From the IMG/VR virus record IMGVR_UViG_3300037010_002901, positions 1 to 64,000 of that record: a stretch of DNA of 64,000 nt; one strand, 5' to 3'. The position numbers and the translations under genes are program-made. Shown here piece by piece: positions 27,469 to 35,890 of the stretch. Positions within the stretch are counted from its first letter, which is position 1. Every line of letters starts with the position of its first letter. Source of the stretch: a virus. The notes under the pieces are model-generated. The model had not been told where the DNA came from. It ran no database searches and saw nothing but the letters and a program-made list of their open reading frames with translations.

Positions 27469-28257
27469 TTATCGCTTAGGTACACCTCTTATTGAATCTC
27501 GGTAGATTTCAAGAAAGCCTTCCATCGTGAATGCAGATTTTCGAGCCAGCACTCGGCGCCATGCAATATTTTTGTCTGACTTATACAATTCTATCAGACC
27601 TAAGTATGATTTGTCCTTGAGAGCTCTATATTTAGCTACCCTATAAACTACTCCGTTTACTACCGCTTCTATGATGTCATCATTCACGATTCCATTTATT
27701 CCGTAAAGACTACCGTTTGACCTGTATTCCATGACAACCTCTTTGATAAGGCGGTGTTCATTTCTTTCAACTACTATCTGGCTATTAGGCTGATCTATTC
27801 TAAAGTCTCCATAGTGAAACCCGGCGCCGGCTCCATATGCGCCGGCTACATACTGCCCATTGTGAAAGTAGCTGGCATAATACCACTGAGAACCCCAGTA
27901 TGGGCTATTCAGACTGTTGCTTTCATATTCTCCCATTCGCTGCGCACATTCATCATGCGAACAGCATGAACTTATGTCAAAGAGATCCTGATTGTAAGTC
28001 AAATTTAGTATTCTTCCGCAGTGCAGAGCCCCTACCTTTAGATATGTAGAGTAATCACTTGGGAGAGTTCCGACGCCTTCTACAATAGGAATGCGCACAG
28101 TTTTAAATACCATAGCATCGTATAAGCCAGCAAGTATAAGCTCGCGCATTTCGTCCTGGGCGTGTTTATAATACGTGAGTGCATAGACATCATTGTCTTC
28201 TTCAAAATTCTTTTGCACGCTCGATACCACGTCCCATAAATCTTTATACTCTGCCAT
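27469..28257 (-). CDS. Putative tail tubular/neck protein, 262 aa
   Basis: Aromatic-rich protein with a helical N-terminus and mixed centre (YGAGAGFHYGDFRIDQPNSQ). Size and position between the 202-aa gene and the muzzle-like gene suggest a ring or tail-tube adaptor. No firm family. Confidence 0.55.
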   Translation of the reverse strand: MAEYKDLWDVVSSVQKNFEEDNDVYALTYYKHAQDEMRELILAGLYDAMVFKTVRIPIVEGVGTLPSDYSTYLKVGALHCGRILNLTYNQDLFDISSCCSHDECAQRMGEYESNSLNSPYWGSQWYYASYFHNGQYVAGAYGAGAGFHYGDFRIDQPNSQIVVERNEHRLIKEVVMEYRSNGSLYGINGIVNDDIIEAVVNGVVYRVAKYRALKDKSYLGLIELYKSDKNIAWRRVLARKSAFTMEGFLEIYRDSIRGVPKR

Positions 28258-28267
28258 ATTTTACGGT

Positions 28268-28876
28268 TTAGGGTCTTCCATTATTATCACCTAGTTTTGG
28301 TGTTTCTTTCTTGATCATGAGTGATCTCATTACCATATCGCGAACGCGGCCCTCGATTTCACTATTCCCAAATATCTCCCACAATTGATCCATTTCTGGG
28401 GCAGCAAGAGAGGGTATAAGTTTGATTAATGCCTCAGTGGCTCCATTGGTAAAGGCAGCATATATAGTGCTCCCTTCCAGCCAATATACCGGTCTGCCTC
28501 CATAGTCTTCTTCTCTAAACTGTGAAGTTTTTCCAGCTTGAGTAGGAAGCCAGTTTTTAAAGCCTGCAGGTTTGCCGCACTCGACAAATTTGGTATTCGA
28601 AATACTGCGTATTCCTAAATCCCCTACACCATTTGCTATCGCAATAGGAAGATTAAATTTCATAAGTCCCGTATCCGGATCTGGCAGAAGATTCACCTTG
28701 AAAGATCGAATGTAGTCACCGGTTGGCATTTTTCCTGTCTGTCTGAATATTTCAGCTATTATTTGACCTCGGCAAGTATCCGTCAATGCAAATATCATAC
28801 GATCATCAAACTTTGTGTTTGCGTCGTATTGGCCCATCAATTGACCTATAAGCTCAGCCCAAATCTGTAAGTTCAT
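28268..28876 (-). CDS. Putative neck/ring protein, 202 aa
   Basis: Encoded one base after the 230-aa gene's end. The mixed sequence has a helical N-terminus and a basic C-terminus. Its place in a series of 200-260-aa genes after capsid and fibre genes fits head-completion or ring proteins; no motif identifies it. Confidence 0.5.
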   Translation of the reverse strand: MNLQIWAELIGQLMGQYDANTKFDDRMIFALTDTCRGQIIAEIFRQTGKMPTGDYIRSFKVNLLPDPDTGLMKFNLPIAIANGVGDLGIRSISNTKFVECGKPAGFKNWLPTQAGKTSQFREEDYGGRPVYWLEGSTIYAAFTNGATEALIKLIPSLAAPEMDQLWEIFGNSEIEGRVRDMVMRSLMIKKETPKLGDNNGRP

Positions 28877-28877
28877 A

Positions 28878-29570
28878 TTATTGGCCCTTTTCCATTATTT
28901 TTCTTGCATATTCAATAACCTGTTCGTCTTGTACAGAAATTCCAGCCGCCTCCAACAGCTGCCCAAGAATATCCTGCCAGCATATCTGCGGGAACTCAAA
29001 TTGCACACTACCGGTAGGTATGTACTGATCTGTGCTTGTATATAGCCTCACTGGCGTAGCTGGCATCCTCAAATAAGTCAAAAGCACGGTATTAATTTCT
29101 TTTGGCTCTACACGATATCCATATTGAGTCCAAGTTCCTACTGGGCGTCTGACTGTCGGCGGAATGAGAAAACTGCCTAACCTGTCTGTAAATTCAGCGT
29201 CGGGTACCATTTCTACCCTATCCTCATAAGATTTTGTCTCACAATTTTCTTCGTATGTATATCGGAATCTTAGTGAGCTAAAAGCAACATAGTCTTGTGG
29301 CTTTGGGAAAAACCCGCTGATTGCTCTGCTAATCTGATATTCAGGCACTATGAATGCATCTATACGATCACTGACTCCTTGGGAAATCTGGTATTGTATT
29401 TTTGACATTGGCTGGCCAACTGCCCATTCCTCAGGAATGCCAAGGTACTTTTTGTAGTATTTTAGATTTACAAGCTGGCAATATTCATTAAACCTGTCTG
29501 GGCCATACATACCACTTCCTAACTCCCTGGAGAAGTAGCCAACAATTAGATACAAATCGTTTATGTTCAT
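28878..29570 (-). CDS. Putative neck/ring protein, 230 aa
   Basis: Tyr-, Pro- and Arg-rich mixed protein with a helical N-terminus (NEYCQLVNLKYYKKYLGIP). Located just downstream of the fibre-type genes. Structural role by context only. Confidence 0.5.
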   Translation of the reverse strand: MNINDLYLIVGYFSRELGSGMYGPDRFNEYCQLVNLKYYKKYLGIPEEWAVGQPMSKIQYQISQGVSDRIDAFIVPEYQISRAISGFFPKPQDYVAFSSLRFRYTYEENCETKSYEDRVEMVPDAEFTDRLGSFLIPPTVRRPVGTWTQYGYRVEPKEINTVLLTYLRMPATPVRLYTSTDQYIPTGSVQFEFPQICWQDILGQLLEAAGISVQDEQVIEYARKIMEKGQ

Positions 29571-29579
29571 GATGGCTCA

Positions 29580-30503
29580 TTATTTTTTAACGTAGACTGT
29601 GCCATTCCAGATCAAAGATAATGTCTGGGTTACACTTGCTGCGCCAGTGATTGTATCAAATACACAATTGCTGCCGGCTGTCACCGTGTATGATCCGGTA
29701 AAGCCCAGTACTATTGTTATTTCAGAATATGGATTTGCCCCAAAAGTTCCCGCGCTTGGCGCAGTAAGATTAAGAGTTACGCTTCCATTTACCGAGCCGA
29801 CATTTATCAATAGCAGATTTGCTACCGGAACAATACTTTGGGTACCTGCGGCCCATGTTGCTATCTGTAGTTGCTTTGTAAGTACTAGAAGCTGATTTAA
29901 TGCCGCATCAGCATTATCCGAGGCTGTATTTGCTGTAATTTGAGCAGCGGCTCCTACTGCCTCGGCTTCTGATTGTGCATTCGCTATGGCCACTCCTTGA
30001 GCTATAGAAACTGGCTTATTATTATCTGCCGTGTTGTCTACGTAGTTCAATCCAACATCTCCTTTTGATAGTGTGATTGTTCCCGTTTTACCGGCAACTG
30101 ATAACACCGGAGGTACGTATGAGTCAAACGCAGTTGAAATTGCGTCGCTGATATCTGCGCTTATGCATTCAATATACCATTTGCCGTTAAATTTCATTGT
30201 TACAAGCACATCAACGGACTCGCCTATTGCAATGAGACCGGTCAAATTCTGACCTTGGACTATCACCGTATGACCCGCTGCAGTCATATTGCAGGTAAAC
30301 CATAAATCTATGGAATCACCAGCTACATATGTGTCTGAATTTGCCGATACTACAAAATTTGCCGACAATGTTCTTTGCCCACCTATATAGTATGCTGCAT
30401 TTTGAATAGGATTGTGCTGCCCTTCTACCGGAGCTCCATATTTTGCAATTGTCAACGAAGAGACATCTGCTACATCAATAGCTATTATATTTTCAGTTTT
30501 CAT
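29580..30503 (-). CDS. Fibre-type structural protein, 307 aa
   Basis: Contains the phage tail-fibre signature around residues 137-165: VAGKTGTITLSKGDVGLNYV followed by DNTADNNKPVS. Downstream lies an Ala/Asp/Asn-rich helical stretch (NTASDNADAALNQ) and a beta-rich C-terminus. Such modules occur in fibres of head or tail. Position right after the collagen-like protein suggests a head- or collar-fibre. Confidence 0.7.
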   Translation of the reverse strand: MKTENIIAIDVADVSSLTIAKYGAPVEGQHNPIQNAAYYIGGQRTLSANFVVSANSDTYVAGDSIDLWFTCNMTAAGHTVIVQGQNLTGLIAIGESVDVLVTMKFNGKWYIECISADISDAISTAFDSYVPPVLSVAGKTGTITLSKGDVGLNYVDNTADNNKPVSIAQGVAIANAQSEAEAVGAAAQITANTASDNADAALNQLLVLTKQLQIATWAAGTQSIVPVANLLLINVGSVNGSVTLNLTAPSAGTFGANPYSEITIVLGFTGSYTVTAGSNCVFDTITGAASVTQTLSLIWNGTVYVKK

Positions 30504-30512
30504 AGTCCCTAT

Positions 30513-32237
30513 TTAAGCTGTTTTGTAATTGATCCCCTCGCAGATAAACAAATTTGCTGTACTTGCTGCGCAACTGCTGAAATCTACTGTAAATGTCAGC
30601 GGATCTCCCAATGTATATACTCCAAGTTCCAAATTAACTCTTGCAAATCCAGAAAGATCAGTAGCAATACCATAAACTCCAAGAGACTTATATTGAATAT
30701 CAATTCTGACATTCAAATACGAAACACCGGCTGATTGCCTCAAGTAGAATTTGAAATTTGTAATACCGTAAGTGATAAAAGAGCCCGACGTCTGGTTGAA
30801 CAGCGTCGCTTGAAGTTGATACGTAGTAGATCCTACCGTGATCAGGTGCTTAACAATCTTGGTAGGGTCTGTTGGTGGCGTAGTCACTTCCGTTCTGATG
30901 TGCACGGCATCGCCTGCCACAGCAAGCGCAGTCGTGCCTATGGTGAAGTTTTTCACGTCAGCTGCACCCGCACCAGTATTTGAATAGTTTATAACTTGCG
31001 GCCAGAGTTCTGAAGCTCCATTTGCTCCCGCCGGACCGGTTGGTCCCGGATCACCTTGAGGACCTGTTATATTACAGATTAGACCATAGATATTTGAGCT
31101 TTTTTGATAAACGTTTCCTGTACTTATATCCAGATACAAGTCAGTATTCGCGCCCAAGCTGTTTGAGGGCACACCCGACCCGGTACGCCATATTGAACCG
31201 GCTGTACCAGCTGGCCCCGGAGCACCGCCGCCTCCCGAGCACCCGCACCCTGTAGCCGTCACCGGCCCTGTTGCGGTTTCGTTCAGGCATTTAGAGCATT
31301 TAGGGTCAAGTCCGGTCACTGTCCAGAAGCTTGTTACAAACTGCGCATAGTCATCGTCGCATTCAATTGCAGAATTGACCATAGACAGCATTGATGTACC
31401 GGCCATAAATCGAGTTAATAAACTTGGAGCCAAGGCCGGATTGGTTGTCAGAAGTTTTATATAGTCGTCCTTGAGCTGGCCCAGCGCACAGTATAATTGG
31501 CAGCGTACATCAAGGCACGAAACAACGCAGGCGCCATCCCCGCTCGCCGGAGTAGTATAGCTAAGAGTTTGGACAATTGTAGTAGTCCCGAGCTGATATG
31601 TAGCTGTAGAAGCCAAGCTCAAAGTATATGTGCCATTCCACAATGCTCCATTACCCTCACTGCCATTATCAATTTGCAACACCTTATTGGTTGTAGTAGC
31701 TGTTGGCTGGTTGCTGCCAGACGGAGGCACTGCCGTGATTACTCTCGATACACCAGTAAGAGAATACCCTTGAAGCACATAATTCGTCACGTCCGTTATT
31801 GTCAGAAGTACATTGGTGCAATTTACCGGAAAGATCAATGCAGGATTTGGCAAACATGATACGCATATTTTTGCGCTTGAATAGTTTACTGTCGCATTTG
31901 TAGTAACCGGTGCACTGGTACTATCTACGTATTGCGCTTGAATATTTATTTTGTATTCTCCGCTCTCAGGTATCGTTGAACCAGAAAGATATGGCAGTGC
32001 ATAGCTACCTGTCAATGAATCAGGGCTTGTAAAGCTCGATGTGTTCCACCCTGTATTTTGATATATCACCGTATTTGAAGGCGAGATGATCTGCAATATC
32101 AGTTTCAAAACATGCTGCGAATCCTGCGGCACTGTCACCGAGTTAATACCGATGTTGTAGCTAATTTGCTGAGACGCGCCGCCTATGCTAAATGACGTCG
32201 TAGGTAATATTCCTGCAGCTAATATTGTAGGGTTCAT
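30513..32237 (-). CDS. Collagen-like fibre protein with cysteine-rich segment, 574 aa
   Basis: Beta-rich N-terminal 220 residues, then a Cys-rich region (about residues 225-325 with CVVSCLDVRCQLYC and later KCSKC, GCGCSGGGG), then short collagen-like Gly-X-Y runs (GAPGPAGTAG; GPQGDPGPTGPAGANG) and a beta C-terminal domain. Collagen-like runs trimerise fibres in many phages. Likely a surface-exposed head or tail fibre; the Cys cluster is unusual in a virion protein made in a reducing cytoplasm. Confidence 0.7.
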   Translation of the reverse strand: MNPTILAAGILPTTSFSIGGASQQISYNIGINSVTVPQDSQHVLKLILQIISPSNTVIYQNTGWNTSSFTSPDSLTGSYALPYLSGSTIPESGEYKINIQAQYVDSTSAPVTTNATVNYSSAKICVSCLPNPALIFPVNCTNVLLTITDVTNYVLQGYSLTGVSRVITAVPPSGSNQPTATTTNKVLQIDNGSEGNGALWNGTYTLSLASTATYQLGTTTIVQTLSYTTPASGDGACVVSCLDVRCQLYCALGQLKDDYIKLLTTNPALAPSLLTRFMAGTSMLSMVNSAIECDDDYAQFVTSFWTVTGLDPKCSKCLNETATGPVTATGCGCSGGGGAPGPAGTAGSIWRTGSGVPSNSLGANTDLYLDISTGNVYQKSSNIYGLICNITGPQGDPGPTGPAGANGASELWPQVINYSNTGAGAADVKNFTIGTTALAVAGDAVHIRTEVTTPPTDPTKIVKHLITVGSTTYQLQATLFNQTSGSFITYGITNFKFYLRQSAGVSYLNVRIDIQYKSLGVYGIATDLSGFARVNLELGVYTLGDPLTFTVDFSSCAASTANLFICEGINYKTA

Positions 32238-32253
32238 AGGTTCGGTATTTAAA

Positions 32254-32289
32254 AAGGAAGGCTACTCTATATTATAAAGTAGCCCCTTT
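32254..32289 (-). terminator. Intrinsic terminator after the 287-aa gene
   Basis: GGCTACT (32260-32266) pairs with AGTAGCC (32278-32284), extended by AAAGG/CCTTT; the - strand continues with TTCCTTTTT. It separates the 287-aa gene from the collagen-like gene. Confidence 0.7.
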
Positions 32290-32314
32290 CACGTTTATAG
32301 ATCCAAAAGTGGCT

Positions 32315-33178
32315 TTATGCCTTTTTTAGCTCGTCCTCTATCATTTTCAGAACTGCTTTGCCATCTGCCTTCGTAGTGAGATAAGCAAACAAATCATCAT
32401 GCTCACTTCTTCCTTTCACTATTTGGGTAATCACATCGCTCGGTTCTATGGTTTTCTGATCTTCTTTCACCCAGTACCAGAAACGATTTTTGGGTTCAAA
32501 GGCAATAATACCGGCAGACTGAGCCTTAGTAATGAGCGCCTTTATTGATCTCGCCTCAGACTCATAAAGCTCTACGAATGTCTTTGGATTTTTCAAAGCG
32601 TATGTCTCCAGTTGCTCTCTGGCTATATCCGCATTCTGAGCGCCATATTTATTTATCGCTGCGAACATATCCAGCGCCTCACCATCCGCCATGTCCACAT
32701 AAAGAAGTTGTAGAACCTTAGTCCTTTCAACGTTCTTGGTCTTCCTTTCGGCAGCTTCTTTCCTAGCATCCACCTTGTAGAAGTAACGCTTTTTAGTAGA
32801 GCCCTTAGTATCACGATTAAGTGGGTGGTGCTCCAAAAACCAGACTAACGACTGATCTACCTTCGCGGTATAGCGGCCCTCTCTGAATTGTACTTCAGTA
32901 TCGTGCCACTTCATAGCGTCATTACTATCTTTTGTCACGGCGCCCCTTGAATATCTCATTTCAAAGAACTCGCCGTCTATCTCCATTCTGAACATAATTG
33001 GCAGATCAAGACCTGCAGCGAGAACCGGTTGATTTCCAATTATTCTCTCCCCCACCATTACGGTGTGCAGCTTGGCCGTGTTGTTAAGAAGCTGATAAGT
33101 AATACCCTCCGAAGGGATAGTGAATTTTTTCATAAATTCTTTCCATCCTGTCCAAAGTTCGCCGTTTCTGTAAATCAT
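32315..33178 (-). CDS. Hypothetical protein in the head gene cluster, 287 aa
   Basis: Charged, mixed alpha/beta protein lying between two terminators, directly after the major capsid gene. The C-terminal half is helical. Could be a head-associated protein; no family recognised. Confidence 0.55.
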   Translation of the reverse strand: MIYRNGELWTGWKEFMKKFTIPSEGITYQLLNNTAKLHTVMVGERIIGNQPVLAAGLDLPIMFRMEIDGEFFEMRYSRGAVTKDSNDAMKWHDTEVQFREGRYTAKVDQSLVWFLEHHPLNRDTKGSTKKRYFYKVDARKEAAERKTKNVERTKVLQLLYVDMADGEALDMFAAINKYGAQNADIAREQLETYALKNPKTFVELYESEARSIKALITKAQSAGIIAFEPKNRFWYWVKEDQKTIEPSDVITQIVKGRSEHDDLFAYLTTKADGKAVLKMIEDELKKA

Positions 33179-33197
33179 ATCTAGTTTTTATAAGGAA

Positions 33198-33224
33198 AGC
33201 CGCAGGCTTTTTTGACCTGCGGCT
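33198..33224 (-). terminator. Intrinsic terminator after the major capsid gene
   Basis: A 9-bp perfect stem (AGCCGCAGG / CCTGCGGCT) is followed on the - strand by TTCCTTATAAAAA. It lies 10 bases after the capsid stop, as expected for a highly expressed gene. Confidence 0.8.
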
Positions 33225-33233
33225 CGTGAAAAA

Positions 33234-34682
33234 TTATGCTGTTTCTACTACCTGGTAGAATTGGTTTCCTGCGTAGATTTCTATTCCAAGCTCAGAGAGC
33301 ATGTTCATTTGGCTCAAATCCACTGTAGAGTTGTTTGCATATTTGCTCGCACCACCAGTCCACCAAACTCTTTGCTTTCTTGAGTAGCCGTCTTTTTCTT
33401 TGTGACGGAATTGAACGTTAGGTACAGACCCTTTTGTAACTGGATCAGTATTTTCCTGGTTTGGCACCATTACGCCCAGCCCTTCATAAAGGTATCCGGG
33501 AAGACCCATTCCCTTGGGGTGTGAGAATATTTCCATAGTATTCAGGTGGTACTTTATTTTGGTACCAGCCATTGTAATGCTGTCGAAGCCAAGATCCACA
33601 TCTTTGGTATTGTCATAACCCCAGTCGCCATTACGCTTGCTGAATATTGTTGGATTTTCCTTATAAAGACCGCCGATTGCTGTACCTACTTCATCCGCGA
33701 GATTGATACCCATGAAGAACATGTGCTCTTTACCGGCAAAAGCTCTGATTTGTTGTTTACCGATGGCACGAAGATCATTGATTGAAAATGTATTACTTAT
33801 ATAAGGTCGAGTATAGCCGTAGTTTGTGATATAAGGCAGCAGACCTGTCATGTTTCTCAGACCTAAACCTATACTGGTTGTATCAGTCACCGGTTCATCA
33901 ATCAAAGCCGCATTGCTGATATACTGTTTAAGTCTATATTCTGTATCCATGATAGCCTTAGACATGTAGACATTTGATCCATCTAACTCAAACCAAAGAC
34001 CGTTGGTAAGCTCGGTATTAGACCCTTTGCAGGTTTCCTTCACAATCTTAGCACCAAAAGTAAACTGAGTTACCTGAGAAGCACGACCGCGTGGCTGATC
34101 TGTTTCCTCTGCAAAACCATTTGAGTATATGAAAAGCTGATCATTAGCCGTTACTCCACCGAATGACACGCCCGCCACTGTTGGTTGGATAACGATACTA
34201 AAGTTGGGAGCTGTACCAGTGATACTTATAATTTGACCTTGTGCTCCGTTACCAGTATTCTGCACGTTATCACCAGGACGAGCATATATTTGTCCTGCGA
34301 GAACACTTGTTGGATTAATTGGTATTGTAATTGGGTTGCCCGGTCCTGCATCCGCTACAGTGCTTAATACAGCCGCGTAATCTATATAGTAACCTTCTTC
34401 AAAGTGACTAAAGTTTGTTTGCGCTACACCGTCATATGTAGACGTATAGCCCATCATCATAAGTGTATCGTAAAAAGTGTGACCCTGTTTACCAAAGGTC
34501 TTCACCAAGAAGTCACGGTATTCAGGTTTATGGGCTCCCATTGTAGTTACAAGGGCGTCATTTACATCTACACTTGCCGAGTGTAGGTCTTCCGGTCGAA
34601 CACCAAATGCGGTAATTGCCGGGTGTGCTACTGCCGAAAAAATCGCAAACAGCAACGAAAAAATTAACGAGATACGTTTCAT
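33234..34682 (-). CDS. Major capsid protein (probable), with signal-peptide-like N-terminus
   Basis: 482 aa, following portal and scaffold-like genes and followed by its own strong terminator. The body is a mixed fold with long N-terminal region, a Gly-rich loop area (PGNPITIPINPTS) and a C-terminal domain with aromatic-rich strands (QRVWWTGGASKYANN), consistent with an HK97-fold capsid of the size seen in crAss-like phages. Residues 1-19 (MKRISLIFSLLFAIFSAVA, then HP) look exactly like a Sec signal peptide, odd for a cytoplasmic capsid protein. The ATG is well placed 19 bases after the scaffold gene stop and no alternative nearby ATG is obvious. Confidence 0.75.
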   Translation of the reverse strand: MKRISLIFSLLFAIFSAVAHPAITAFGVRPEDLHSASVDVNDALVTTMGAHKPEYRDFLVKTFGKQGHTFYDTLMMMGYTSTYDGVAQTNFSHFEEGYYIDYAAVLSTVADAGPGNPITIPINPTSVLAGQIYARPGDNVQNTGNGAQGQIISITGTAPNFSIVIQPTVAGVSFGGVTANDQLFIYSNGFAEETDQPRGRASQVTQFTFGAKIVKETCKGSNTELTNGLWFELDGSNVYMSKAIMDTEYRLKQYISNAALIDEPVTDTTSIGLGLRNMTGLLPYITNYGYTRPYISNTFSINDLRAIGKQQIRAFAGKEHMFFMGINLADEVGTAIGGLYKENPTIFSKRNGDWGYDNTKDVDLGFDSITMAGTKIKYHLNTMEIFSHPKGMGLPGYLYEGLGVMVPNQENTDPVTKGSVPNVQFRHKEKDGYSRKQRVWWTGGASKYANNSTVDLSQMNMLSELGIEIYAGNQFYQVVETA

Positions 34683-34701
34683 GGGTAGTTTTTTTAGGTT
34701 T

Positions 34702-35805
34702 TTAATGTTTTAGGGCTCTACTTGCTGCATCTTTAAGCGAGTCAAGTCCGCTTTTTTTCCCTGCATTTTCTCCAGGTGCAGGTTTTTTCTGGGATATGGA
34801 TGTATTATGAACGTCCTGATAAACATCTTCGTCTACCTTACCTTTTGAAGCCATAAAAATCGCTTTCGCTATTTTCGGCAGATTCGCAAGGATAGCGCGT
34901 GATCTGATAATGTCTTCAGCATCCGCAAGATTTTTGTCGTTTACCTGGTGTCCGTTTTTCAGAATATCTCCAGTCAGAAGGCCAGCGATTATATTATCGG
35001 CTCCATCAAGGGGGATTTTCACTGGGTCTTTCAGCCCTTCTACCTGCAGCTCAAATGCCTTGAGCTTTGTTTGAATGGTAGGAAGCTGTTTTTCCCAATC
35101 TTGTTTCAGCGCCTCAGCATTTTGCTTATGAATGACTTCGCTACGTGCCTGGTCTGGCTTACGCAAAAGTTCTTCTTTTTGCTGTGCTAATTTTGCTTCA
35201 ATCCCATCTTTGCCGGAAACGTCAAATTCTATATCTCGTAGTCCTTCTCTCTCGTCTGGTTGACTGTCCTCACCTATGGGTGCATACTCACCAAGGTTGT
35301 ATTTTTTGTTGACTTGCTGCTCAATAAGCTCTCTTGAAAGGGTTGGCTTATCAAACTGATAATGCAAAATCATTTTCTCTTTGGGAGAAAGTTTTGACAG
35401 GTCGGTTTTTATATAGGTCATTGCCGTCTCAAGTGAGTGGCCGTCCTTTCTGAGTTTTGCCAGAGCTTTCAAATCTACATCGCCGTCAAATGGATCTGCA
35501 TCCAATTGCTCTTTATATTGATCGGCCAAAGTTGCTTTTTGTCTGATTGAATCAAACTCGGTCGGTGCAATACCGTACTTTTCATGAAAAAGAGAATCGA
35601 AATCTTTAGTATCTGCACCCGCCGCGGCTTGATTGCCCAGATCAGCTGCCGCGCCTTGTCCGTTGCCTGCACCGGCACCGTTATCACCTGCGCCATTATC
35701 ATCACCGCTTTGATTGCCTTGATCACCGCCAGCATTTTGTGATGAAGAATTATCTACACCATTTGTGAGTTTATTTGCGGCCATTTTGATTTCATCCAAT
35801 CCCAT
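34702..35805 (-). CDS. Scaffold-like protein, 367 aa
   Basis: N-terminal low-complexity Gly/Asn/Asp/Ala/Gln region (residues 15-65) is followed by charged helical sequence up to a basic C-terminus (KSGLDSLKDAASRALKH). Acidic, helical, with a basic tail and encoded between portal and capsid: the classic scaffold arrangement. Confidence 0.75.
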   Translation of the reverse strand: MGLDEIKMAANKLTNGVDNSSSQNAGGDQGNQSGDDNGAGDNGAGAGNGQGAAADLGNQAAAGADTKDFDSLFHEKYGIAPTEFDSIRQKATLADQYKEQLDADPFDGDVDLKALAKLRKDGHSLETAMTYIKTDLSKLSPKEKMILHYQFDKPTLSRELIEQQVNKKYNLGEYAPIGEDSQPDEREGLRDIEFDVSGKDGIEAKLAQQKEELLRKPDQARSEVIHKQNAEALKQDWEKQLPTIQTKLKAFELQVEGLKDPVKIPLDGADNIIAGLLTGDILKNGHQVNDKNLADAEDIIRSRAILANLPKIAKAIFMASKGKVDEDVYQDVHNTSISQKKPAPGENAGKKSGLDSLKDAASRALKH

Positions 35806-35890
35806 TGTTACGATTTATTAATGCGAAATTATATTTTTTTATTCAATTGCAAATATTTTTCTGCTTTTCTGAAAATACTGTGTTTCCTTA

